Positions 47,701 to 55,448 of a stretch of DNA of 64,000 bases are shown here, piece after piece (positions within the stretch are counted from its first letter, which is position 1; every line of letters begins with the position of its first letter). Below the pieces are notes generated by a model that was not told the DNA's origin, ran no database searches, and was given only the letters and a program-made list of their open reading frames with translations. The stretch comes from Dyadobacter sp. CY356 (GTDB lineage Bacteria > Bacteroidota > Bacteroidia > Cytophagales > Spirosomataceae). The translations under genes were made by a program, and so were the position numbers. Location of the stretch: positions 1 to 64,000 of the forward strand of contig NZ_JAJTSZ010000001.1 in assembly GCF_021440195.1 (NCBI RefSeq), written 5' to 3'.

Positions 47701-48483
47701 TTATACTTGATTTTTCAGAATTTTCATTACCATTTCTCTATAGGTGATTCCAATATCCACTTTTTTCCCGTCAGTTGTAATGATTTTATTTCCCACGATT
47801 TCCCCGATGACGTTTTTACGCACAATAAAAAAACGACTTACACGTAAAAAGCGATCTTCCGGAAGCATTTCCTGGATTTTGCTCATGGTGTTATGTGTAA
47901 CGATAGTCCTTAATGGAAGGTGTATCTTAATGTAGTCCTTCATTGCTTCAATCAACACTATTTCGTCAATCATGAGTCTTATCAATTTCTTATCTACTTT
48001 TATTAAAAGAAAATCATCACTGTTAGTTTGTTTTTTTATTGTTTGATCAAGGACTTTAACGGGTTTTTCAGGAATCAAAGGGTTGGGTGAATAAGTTTGG
48101 AACGCTTGCTCTGATTTTGGCATTTGTTCCGCTACTCTATTCACAGCCCGCATGAAGCGCTCAAAAGCAATAGGTTTAAGCAGATAATCGGTTACCTGAT
48201 GTTCAAAGCCCTCCATGGCATATTGCTGATAAGCTGTTACCAATATAATCTGAGGTCGATGCCCTTGAAGGGTACGTATAAATTGGAACCCGTTCATTTC
48301 CGGCATTTCAACATCGAGAAATACCAGATCTGGCTTTCTGTCATGAATCTGAAAAAGAGCCTCCAAAGCATTATCAAATTCACCAGTTATTTCAAGAAAT
48401 GACACTCTTGAAATAAATTTTTTGATGACATCACGTGCATGAGGCTCATCATCAATTATGAAGCACTGTATGTTTTTATTCAT
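47701..48483 (-). CDS. LytTR-family response regulator
   Basis: A 260-residue orphan response regulator. The receiver domain has IIDDEPHARD, the phosphoacceptor Asp57 in PDLVFLDVEMPEMNG, and YLLKPIAFERF. The C-terminal LytTR DNA-binding domain spans about 160-255 (LIRLMIDEIVLIEAMKDYIK, FLRVSRFFIVRKNVI). No histidine kinase is adjacent. In Firmicutes LytTR regulators control bacteriocin peptides; the location inside the island suggests the same, but this is inference. Confidence 0.9.
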   Translation of the reverse strand: MNKNIQCFIIDDEPHARDVIKKFISRVSFLEITGEFDNALEALFQIHDRKPDLVFLDVEMPEMNGFQFIRTLQGHRPQIILVTAYQQYAMEGFEHQVTDYLLKPIAFERFMRAVNRVAEQMPKSEQAFQTYSPNPLIPEKPVKVLDQTIKKQTNSDDFLLIKVDKKLIRLMIDEIVLIEAMKDYIKIHLPLRTIVTHNTMSKIQEMLPEDRFLRVSRFFIVRKNVIGEIVGNKIITTDGKKVDIGITYREMVMKILKNQV

Positions 48484-48789
48484 GAGTTAATTTAATCTGT
48501 TCAGCTACACTTTACCCATGCTTGATCGAATATGGAATTTAATCGGTCGAAGTTCTTTTTTTTGAAAATTTCAACGGACTTACTTTGAATACGTAAGTAT
48601 TTTTAGAAGTCACTTATTACAGACATTCTCATAAAATCAGTATCAAGCTTTTCAGCTGGAAGGTCGTAGGTTAATGCTGTCTTGTGAAGGCTTATTAGTT
48701 TGGCTTTTGAAGCGAGGGCCAAAAAGGCATATTAAAGTTCAAATCATTAGCAAATGGTTAATAGCATCTATTTCATCAACCCAAAAAAT
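48484..48789. other. Divergent spacer between LytTR and HTH genes
   Basis: No gene, no terminator and no strong inverted repeat beyond TACTT (48589) and AAGTA (48595 region). AT-rich. It probably carries the promoters of both flanking genes. Confidence 0.35.
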
Positions 48790-49086
48790 ATGATCCTGAC
48801 AAAATATTTTGAACGCTTTGATCGCCTCCATGGTATGATCCGCAGAAAGGCAACAGGATCTCCCGCTGAATTGGCCGTAAAATTAGATTTATCAGAGAGA
48901 GCTGTATTTGAATACATAAGGGCTATGCGGGAAATGGGTGCACCTATTTCTTTTTGCCCTCATAGAAGGAGTTATTATTATGAGAGAGAAGTCCGGTTTG
49001 AGATGGGGTTTCGAGAGTTGAATGATGATGAAATAAGTAAAGTGGAAGGAGGGAATGTAAATGTGGTTTCAAAAATATTTTACTGA
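48790..49086 (+). CDS. HTH protein with C-terminal double-glycine leader motif
   Basis: Starting at the ATG at 48790 (an alternative at 48754 adds 12 residues), this 98-residue protein has a winged-helix-type HTH: RLHGMIRRKATGSPAELA, KLDLSERAVFEYIRAMRE, MGAPISFCPHRRSYYYERE. The last part, FRELNDDEISKVEGG, matches the leader motif of the two precursors at 53758 (FVELNSDELIELEGG) and 54137 (LTELTDIELEEVTGG). It leaves a tail of ten residues, NVNVVSKIFY. It may be both regulator and source of a peptide cut by the C39 exporter. Confidence 0.8.
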   Translation: MILTKYFERFDRLHGMIRRKATGSPAELAVKLDLSERAVFEYIRAMREMGAPISFCPHRRSYYYEREVRFEMGFRELNDDEISKVEGGNVNVVSKIFY

Positions 49087-49130
49087 ATTATTTTCACTGC
49101 AGAAATAGTGCATTAACATTTTTTAGGTTT

Positions 49131-49176
49131 ATTCCTTCACCGTCAAAAGCAAGTGTCTTTTTGACGGTGAAGGAAT
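49131..49176. promoter_or_regulatory. 18-bp perfect hairpin upstream of the GT1 gene
   Basis: Bases 49131-49148 (ATTCCTTCACCGTCAAAA) are exactly complementary to 49159-49176, with a 10-nt loop, 22 nt before the glycosyltransferase start. No T run follows, so an attenuator, processing site or protein-binding site is more likely than a plain terminator. Confidence 0.7.
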
Positions 49177-49197
49177 TGTATTGCACTAATAGAAATA

Positions 49198-50568
49198 ATG
49201 AAAAAAATATTACTTTTTTATCCGGCCAATATTCAAAGTCATGTAATTCCCGCGATGAACCTGGCGAGCCACCTGAAAAACGAGTACGAAATTTATGTGC
49301 TTGTAATGGAAGAAAAACTGGCCGATATCGTCCGTAGTTATGATTTTCATCCCATTATGATTAGTCCTTTTAAAGTAGGTATTGGTCAGGAAGCGGGTTA
49401 TCTTAAAGAAAAAGGACGAAAATATACGCTTTGGCATATTCTTCTGGCTATGCACCAAAACGTACTTTTTCATGATAAAATCGATGAATTTGCATCAATA
49501 CTAGGTCATCTCAAACCTGCCGCGGTGATTGTTGATATTTTTAACAGTACAGAGTTGTTCCCATTGCATGTTATCTTTCCACAGACTGCCCTGGTTTGTT
49601 TTAACCCCATGCTATCAACGTATAAAGTGGGCGGGTTTCCAACAGTTTCTGAACGATCCTGGTCGACCGCTAATACAAAAGATTACAAAATTCATCAAAT
49701 GGGACAGGTTTTTCAGGGTTGGACTACCTGGATTGGTTCCTTGTTCAGATGGGTTTATGCTAATCAGTTAAAAAAGCTTTTAGTGCATTCTAAATTGGGA
49801 GAAAAAAACAGGATGACGAAAAACGCAACCTATACCATTTTATTTGATAATATTCCAGAGGTATTACTTGCTCCACTTGAACTGGAACTATCTCCGAAAA
49901 TCAAATTACCACCCCAACATTACCTGGGACTTTGTTTGAATAAAGATCGTGTGGATCTGGGTGTAGATGAAGGTTTTAATGAATGGTTTCAGCGTTTGCT
50001 TTATAAAAAGAAGAAAGATGTTAAAATCATTTATTGCAGTTTCGGCACGTTCTATGTAGACTCGAATCCAATGATTTTGCAATTTCTGAACAATTTACTT
50101 ACTGCTATTGCAAATCTTACCATCCCAGTTGAATTTATATTTTCTATTAAAACCCAGATTAAACAAACGTTGCTTTATCAGAGACAGCTGGCTCCGAATG
50201 TTCACTTTTTTGCAAAAGTGCCCCAGCTCCAAGTGCTGGAAAACGCTGATCTGCACATTACCCATGGAGGTTTGGGTTCTATTAAGGAGAGTATTTATTA
50301 CGAAGTACCCATGCTTGTTTATCCCCTTGATCTGGTATATGACCAAAATGGCAATGGCCTTAAAGTTGAACACCATGGGCTGGGATTGCGGGGCGTGTTT
50401 AATCAGGATAAACCGCCGGCGATCACTGAAAAGATAATTAAGCTTTTGGAGGATAAAACATTCCATGAAACTATAGAAAAATTCAATCACGATATAGAAG
50501 TTAAATATGCGGGAAATTTTATTATACACACCATTGATAAACTGATCAGTCAACATGAATCCATTTGA
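49198..50568 (+). CDS. GT1-family glycosyltransferase
   Basis: A 456-residue GT-B glycosyltransferase of the UGT/MGT type. The N-terminal LLFYPANIQSHVIPAMNLAS is the acceptor-side start. KIIYCSFGTFYVDSN and the donor-binding stretch FFAKVPQLQVLENADLHITH then GGLGSIKESIYYEVPML match the family's sugar-nucleotide site. Relatives glycosylate natural products and carotenoids. It overlaps the next gene by 14 nt, so the two are translationally coupled and belong to the precursor-peptide locus. Acceptor unknown. Confidence 0.85.
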   Translation: MKKILLFYPANIQSHVIPAMNLASHLKNEYEIYVLVMEEKLADIVRSYDFHPIMISPFKVGIGQEAGYLKEKGRKYTLWHILLAMHQNVLFHDKIDEFASILGHLKPAAVIVDIFNSTELFPLHVIFPQTALVCFNPMLSTYKVGGFPTVSERSWSTANTKDYKIHQMGQVFQGWTTWIGSLFRWVYANQLKKLLVHSKLGEKNRMTKNATYTILFDNIPEVLLAPLELELSPKIKLPPQHYLGLCLNKDRVDLGVDEGFNEWFQRLLYKKKKDVKIIYCSFGTFYVDSNPMILQFLNNLLTAIANLTIPVEFIFSIKTQIKQTLLYQRQLAPNVHFFAKVPQLQVLENADLHITHGGLGSIKESIYYEVPMLVYPLDLVYDQNGNGLKVEHHGLGLRGVFNQDKPPAITEKIIKLLEDKTFHETIEKFNHDIEVKYAGNFIIHTIDKLISQHESI

Positions 50569-52951
50569 ACAAAATGCACTTGATGCATTATCCGAATTGC
50601 TTAGGTCGGCTAATGTAAAAATTACAAAACAGACCCTGAGAAAAGCACTTTTGAGGCATCCGCATTTTCCTAGTCTGGCTTCTTTAAAAGATGTACTTAA
50701 CGAATGTAAAATCAAAACAATTGCGGCACGGGGCTCGATAGAAAAACTAGCAGGACTACCATTGCCTGCATTGGCTTTTTTTAATATTGATGGAGGTATT
50801 TTTGCCCCTGTCCGTAAGGTATCTGAAAGCCAGGTGGAATGGTACCATACACAAAAGGGATGGCAAAATGAAACCTTATATGAATTTGAACAAAAATGGA
50901 ACGGAGCAATTTTGCTTATAGAACCAACTACTGATTCGAATGAGAAAAATTACAACAGTAAGCGAATACAAGAATTACTGACCAATTCACTTTTTCCTGT
51001 TATTACCATAGGAATTTTGGCATTTATAGGTCTTCTGTTTTGGAATCGGCATCCTCTGTATTCAAGTGCGGAGAGCTGGCGGGCAGGTTTGCTTATGCTT
51101 ATAAAACTCGGGGGTGCCGGATTATCCGGATTACTGATGTGGCAGAGTATAAATCCTGCGGAACCGGTTATAAGAAAAAACACCAGCTTAATTGTTGAAA
51201 AGAGAAAAAATAACAGCCTGTTAAATTCAAAAGGGGCCAACTTGTTTAACTGGTTGAGCTGGGCAGAAACAGGAGTTGTATATTTCGTTGGCAGTATCTT
51301 AGGAATATGTATTGCAGCCATATTTAATGAGAAAATCATCGACCAGTTATTTTTACTCAACTTGATATCTCTGCCATTTACGTTTTACTTAATTTATTAT
51401 CAGGCGGGAAAAGCAAAAAAATGGTGTCTGACGTGCTGCATCGTATTAGTATTATTTTGGTTTGAATTTGCAGTGTGGTATTACTTTTTTGGGAATTTTA
51501 ACTTTTCAGACAGTATTAAGGCGTATTCACTTTTGGTTTCTTATCTGTTCATTGCTGCGTTGTATGCACTTATCAAGCCTGTCATAGCCTCGCAAAAGCA
51601 ATGGTATGAAGTAATCCGGGAAATAAAACGAATGAAGTTCAATCCTGATTATGTTGGGAGTATCTTTAAAAATAGTGCTCAATTACCGCCAGTTTTTGAA
51701 AATATGAAAATTATCGGAATCGGAGATCCGGTTGCTAGACATATTATTACCTTAGTTTACAGTCCCAGCAATCCGGAATCAGCAGAGATACACAATGGGT
51801 TGTCGGAATTATTCCTGAAAAATAGTAACATTTACTGGCGAATAATTTTTCTTCCTCTAAATGAGAAGGATATTCAGTTTATACAGGCTATTTTGAATTG
51901 TCCGCAGGAAACCGCATTAGAAGGTTTAAACAAATGGTTTTTAAATATTGATCAATCTATTGGGAAGTGGAAGAATAATTTGGAGAATGGATCTGGATTA
52001 TCTGAGGAAGAAATAAAAACACAGGTTTCTTTACAAGGTAACTGGTGTAATCTCGCTAGGATAACAGCAATACCGGCCATTTTTGTGGATGGAAAGCCAA
52101 TACCGGTAGTTTATCAGACCTACGATATTCCTCTACTTTGTAATTCAAAAAATAATGAGATTAACCATGTTGCTGAGAAAATATCGCAATATCTGGAAAA
52201 CAGCGAAATAACTGTTATTATGAATATCTGGAAACGTGATCATGTTAAGGAACAGCTTCTGGCATTATTCAACCAAACCTTGAAACCTTCAGAAATCTGG
52301 ATAATACAATGTGGTGACTATGTACAGTTGGATGAAATAAAAAGACAATACCCATTCATAAAAATATTATCATCGACAATAAATTTAAAATATTTTGGCA
52401 GATTTTCTTTCGCTCAATATGTCAAATCAAAGTATATCTATATTTTAGACGATGACGTTATCCCCTCAATGAATTGGTTGCATAAGTGTAAAAATTTATG
52501 CGAAGAAAAAAATGCAATTATTTCAAGTGCTGGTCGAATTGTTCCTCGAAATGACTTTTACCCCGAAAAGTTAAGCAACGTTCCCAGTTATTTTATCGGA
52601 GATGTTAGCCACAATGTCCCTTATAATTATTGTGAATTAGAGACACAAGTAGATTTCGGATGTAATAGTTGGTTTTTTAAATCTAGATATCTCAAAGACT
52701 TTTGGCAACTGCCGCCGTATTCATTAGAAACTGGTGAGGACATTCACTTTTCGGCTGTTTGCAAAATTATTTCTGGTATCTCCACCATTGTTCCTGCACA
52801 GATTGATGAAGTACTAAATGGAAATTTAAAAAGGTGGTATGGCCATGATAATATTGCTTCATGGAAACAGTCTGATTTTTTACCTCAGAGAGCAGATATT
52901 TTACGAAATATGATTGAGGAAAATGGCTGGAAACCTTTATTATGGATTTGA
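50555..52951 (+). CDS. C39-like/VKOR/thioredoxin-like/GT2 fusion protein
   Basis: A 798-residue multidomain membrane protein. Residues 1-130 resemble a peptidase C39 domain without catalytic Cys (KITKQTLRKALLRHPHFPSL). About 140-345 are helices of a VKOR domain with a CxxC at 291-294 (KKWCLTCC). About 380-545 look like a DsbA-type thioredoxin fold, whose usual CxxC site reads YSPSNPESAEIH, with the cis-proline segment ITAIPAIFVDGKPIP kept. Residues 551-798 are a GT2 glycosyltransferase (VIMNIWKRDHVKEQLLALFN, metal motif ILDDDVIPSMNWL at 630-641). The first three domains are a known Bacteroidota combination; a GT2 tail is unusual to my knowledge. Confidence 0.8.
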   Translation: MNPFEQNALDALSELLRSANVKITKQTLRKALLRHPHFPSLASLKDVLNECKIKTIAARGSIEKLAGLPLPALAFFNIDGGIFAPVRKVSESQVEWYHTQKGWQNETLYEFEQKWNGAILLIEPTTDSNEKNYNSKRIQELLTNSLFPVITIGILAFIGLLFWNRHPLYSSAESWRAGLLMLIKLGGAGLSGLLMWQSINPAEPVIRKNTSLIVEKRKNNSLLNSKGANLFNWLSWAETGVVYFVGSILGICIAAIFNEKIIDQLFLLNLISLPFTFYLIYYQAGKAKKWCLTCCIVLVLFWFEFAVWYYFFGNFNFSDSIKAYSLLVSYLFIAALYALIKPVIASQKQWYEVIREIKRMKFNPDYVGSIFKNSAQLPPVFENMKIIGIGDPVARHIITLVYSPSNPESAEIHNGLSELFLKNSNIYWRIIFLPLNEKDIQFIQAILNCPQETALEGLNKWFLNIDQSIGKWKNNLENGSGLSEEEIKTQVSLQGNWCNLARITAIPAIFVDGKPIPVVYQTYDIPLLCNSKNNEINHVAEKISQYLENSEITVIMNIWKRDHVKEQLLALFNQTLKPSEIWIIQCGDYVQLDEIKRQYPFIKILSSTINLKYFGRFSFAQYVKSKYIYILDDDVIPSMNWLHKCKNLCEEKNAIISSAGRIVPRNDFYPEKLSNVPSYFIGDVSHNVPYNYCELETQVDFGCNSWFFKSRYLKDFWQLPPYSLETGEDIHFSAVCKIISGISTIVPAQIDEVLNGNLKRWYGHDNIASWKQSDFLPQRADILRNMIEENGWKPLLWI

Positions 52952-53009
52952 CCGAAATAATTAAAAGTCCAATTTACTTTCACAAGAAGAGACAATATTA
53001 GACTAATCA

Positions 53010-53579
53010 ATGATCACTCATTTTAATTTTTTAATCAGGCATTGTATACAATTTGTTAGAGATCCGAATCATCCTGATTATGCAATTCCACCGACAAGAC
53101 AGAAGCTATTGCATGTTTGTTTTTATTATTTGTTTATATCGTTCATAATAAGCGGAATTATTCTTTGGTATCCGGTCGAAATTGCTGAAAAAATAGGCTT
53201 GTTTGATGAATTAAAGGAAAAGACTTTGAAGATGAGCTTACTCGTTAAGGTATTTTTAGTCATTATTTTCGCTCCGCTAATGGAAGAATGTATGTTTCGA
53301 CTTTTCTTAGGCTTTTATCGGAATAAGAATTATTTCAAATGGTTGTATTATGTATCAGCTGTATTTTTTGGCTGTATTCATATTTTTAATTATCAGTTTA
53401 ATAGCTCACATTATATTTTTATTCCTTTTATAACAATAAGTCAAACTTTTGGAGGACTTATGTTGGGTTATGTTCGAATTATTTATGGTTTTTGGTACGG
53501 AGTTTTGTTGCATTCTTTATTCAATATCTTAGAATTTATTTGGCAATACATTGTTGATTATGATTTATTTAAATTGTAA
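53010..53579 (+). CDS. CPBP (Abi) family membrane protease, short form B
   Basis: A 189-residue polytopic protein with MEECMFRLFLGF (EExxxR), FFGCIHIFNYQF (FxxxH) and VLLHSLFNILE (HxxxN). Paralog of the short form at 43601. It sits directly before the precursor peptides, the usual place for an immunity protein. Confidence 0.87.
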   Translation: MITHFNFLIRHCIQFVRDPNHPDYAIPPTRQKLLHVCFYYLFISFIISGIILWYPVEIAEKIGLFDELKEKTLKMSLLVKVFLVIIFAPLMEECMFRLFLGFYRNKNYFKWLYYVSAVFFGCIHIFNYQFNSSHYIFIPFITISQTFGGLMLGYVRIIYGFWYGVLLHSLFNILEFIWQYIVDYDLFKL

Positions 53580-53695
53580 AGTTAAATCATATTACTAGTT
53601 AAGTAATAAATTTTAAAAAAATTTTACCATAATATAGACACTGCAGTAATAGTTCAGTGAGAGGGTTTAGCTTTACAGGATCATTACTTGAATGC

Positions 53696-53707
53696 TGTTG
53701 GCCAACA
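53696..53707. promoter_or_regulatory. 12-bp palindrome upstream of the precursor genes
   Basis: TGTTGGCCAACA is perfectly palindromic and lies 50 nt before the first precursor ATG. Candidate operator for the peptide genes. Confidence 0.4.
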
Positions 53708-53757
53708 AAATATAGTGATGGTCTTAGTAAATTTTTATTACTCTAAATTTAAAAACA

Positions 53758-53934
53758 ATGAAACAATTAGAATTAAATAACTTCGGATTTGTGGAATTGA
53801 ATTCGGATGAACTGATAGAACTAGAAGGAGGATTTTGGTGGATTGTAATACCTGCGGCAATGATACTTATGGATAATTGGGGGGATATTCGAGATGGGTT
53901 TAGCGATGGGATGAATGGAAAGTCCAGATACTGA
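53758..53934 (+). CDS. Double-glycine precursor peptide 1
   Basis: A 58-residue peptide. The leader, MKQLELNNFGFVELNSDE then LIELEGG, ends in Gly24-Gly25. The 33-residue core begins FWWIVIPAAMILM and ends GFSDGMNGKSRY. It has no cysteine, a hydrophobic aromatic front half, a polar tail and a GxxxG motif (GFSDG). It matches class II bacteriocin-type precursors. It is the first of three small frames ahead of the exporter genes, and has the same total and leader lengths as precursor 2. Confidence 0.85.
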   Translation: MKQLELNNFGFVELNSDELIELEGGFWWIVIPAAMILMDNWGDIRDGFSDGMNGKSRY

Positions 53935-53997
53935 ACAATAATTTTATTTGTATTAAAAGTATATAAAAACGATAAATAATTAACTCATTACAATAAA

Positions 53998-54132
53998 ATG
54001 AATATCACAGACCTATATCAACATGTTTCTAAAATAATTGTCGAAAATAGATGGAAAATATTCATTTTTAGCGCTTGTTATATATTTATGAAATACGCCC
54101 CTTATTTATATCGTCTAATATTTAAAAAATAA
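53998..54132 (+). CDS. 44-residue membrane peptide between the precursors
   Basis: The peptide MNITDLYQHVSKIIVENR continues with KIFIFSACYIFMKYAPYLYR and ends LIFKK. It has one hydrophobic helix with basic flanks and no double-glycine leader. Spacing is 63 nt after precursor 1 and 4 nt before precursor 2, so it is co-translated. A small immunity or helper peptide is plausible. Confidence 0.6.
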   Translation: MNITDLYQHVSKIIVENRWKIFIFSACYIFMKYAPYLYRLIFKK

Positions 54133-54136
54133 TTAT

Positions 54137-54313
54137 ATGACAAACATAACCGAATTTTCAAATAATTTAACTGAATTGACAGATATTGAGTTGGAGGAGG
54201 TAACCGGTGGTGAATCTGGCTGGTATTGGGTTGCATACTATGCCGGTAGTGCATGGCGTAGTGTTACTAAAACTGGTGGAGAAAGTATTGGTGTATCGGG
54301 AGCAATGAATTGA
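54137..54313 (+). CDS. Double-glycine precursor peptide 2
   Basis: A 58-residue peptide with leader MTNITEFSNNLTELTDIE then LEEVTGG, cut predicted after Gly25. The 33-residue core is ESGWYWVAYYAGSAWRS followed by VTKTGGESIGVSGAMN: cysteine-free, rich in Trp, Tyr, Gly, Ser and Thr, with GxxxG motifs (GESIG). The pairing with precursor 1 (same lengths, GxxxG in both) suggests a two-peptide bacteriocin. Ser/Thr residues are available for glycosylation. Confidence 0.85.
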   Translation: MTNITEFSNNLTELTDIELEEVTGGESGWYWVAYYAGSAWRSVTKTGGESIGVSGAMN

Positions 54314-54677
54314 TAGATTAGAGGATGTAAACCCATCTGTGTCACCTCCAAATTTAATAATGGAGAAAAAAGGTAAATTAGTTTAGCTTCTGGATACAGT
54401 GGAAACAAACGAATCATTCGATATTTTCATATTGAATCGTCTGTCATATAAGGAAAGCCAGTATATGACAACAAACGATCATATACTGACTTTCCTTAAA
54501 ATCAGTATTTTGAGGTCCTATGAGAAGGAGATTATTTTTAGATATATGATAATAAGATTATTTTTTTGAGATTTGTTATATTCCTTGGCTGGATCGATTA
54601 CTTATTTACTAATTTATTTCAGCTGAATGTTTCCCCAAGTTATTAAATCATATCTTTCAGTAGCAATAAAACAACTT
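54314..54677. other. Spacer after the precursor genes
   Basis: Holds the hairpin at 54450-54497 and no coding frame longer than a few codons, apart from the alternative start of the next gene at 54627. AT-rich. Confidence 0.4.
54450..54497. terminator. Hairpin downstream of the precursor peptides
   Basis: Bases 54450-54467 (AAGGAAAGCCAGTATATG) pair with 54480-54497 with one mismatch. No long T run follows. It probably reduces read-through so that precursors are made in excess over exporter genes. Confidence 0.55.
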
Positions 54678-55418
54678 ATGATTCAAGACATTGCTACATT
54701 CTACCGTAATCCATACGCCTGCTTCCAGGTTGGTGACAGAGAATCAATAAAGGAAAGAATGGTGGCCCTAAGAAAGACTTACTTTTTCAGCCTTTACGCT
54801 GCAGTTATGATCATATTGATCATTGTAATTGTTGACGGCGTATTGAAAAATACTTTAAACATCTCAATCTATGAAAACTTGCACAAGCTGAGAGATGAAT
54901 TCCGTAAAGCAAACTCGCCCGTAGATAGTTTTCTTAAGGTGTGCCTGATAGGTCCTTTTGTTGAAGAGTCTATTTTTCGTTTGCCTCTTTTAACTAGGTC
55001 TCTTCTTTCGAGATGTACTATATTCTTTGTTTTTATTCTGTATTTTTTTTCGGAGCTTTTTCACTTGGAAATATCCTTTTGGCTTTATAATTCTATTCTG
55101 GTATTAATTTTTGGTGGTATTATAGTTTTTAACAGGAGTTCTGCAAAAATTTCCACACCTATTTTAGGGGCAAAAAATTATAATTATTTATGTTGGGGAT
55201 TGACAGTAGCTTTTGCTTTGCTACATATAGCCAATTTTATTCCTTTAAATGGTACAGTTTTTTATTTATACCCCATTTACGTTCTTCCACAGTTCGTGTA
55301 TGGTATTATATTTAGTTATCTGGCAATCAGATACAACTCAATCGTATGGTCATTCCTTTTACACGCAGCGATCAATTCAACTTCGGAGGTACATAAATTA
55401 TTAACTGATGTCTTTTAA
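54678..55418 (+). CDS. CPBP (Abi) family membrane protease, long form B
   Basis: A 246-residue polytopic protein, paralog of the long form at 42862: FYRNPYACFQVGDRES versus FLQNPYSSFGKDQRET. Motifs are FVEESIFRLPLL (EExxxR), AFALLHIANFIPLNG (FxxxH) and FLLHAAINSTSE (HxxxN). The ATG at 54678 aligns with the paralog start; an in-frame ATG at 54627 would add 17 residues. Likely immunity factor. Confidence 0.85.
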   Translation: MIQDIATFYRNPYACFQVGDRESIKERMVALRKTYFFSLYAAVMIILIIVIVDGVLKNTLNISIYENLHKLRDEFRKANSPVDSFLKVCLIGPFVEESIFRLPLLTRSLLSRCTIFFVFILYFFSELFHLEISFWLYNSILVLIFGGIIVFNRSSAKISTPILGAKNYNYLCWGLTVAFALLHIANFIPLNGTVFYLYPIYVLPQFVYGIIFSYLAIRYNSIVWSFLLHAAINSTSEVHKLLTDVF

Positions 55419-55448
55419 ACGGGTTGACAAAATCAATCATTCTTAATC

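Noticed and set aside
50095-50715. 206-codon minus-strand frame across the GT1/fusion junction
   Set aside because: Antisense to two motif-supported genes; no family features.
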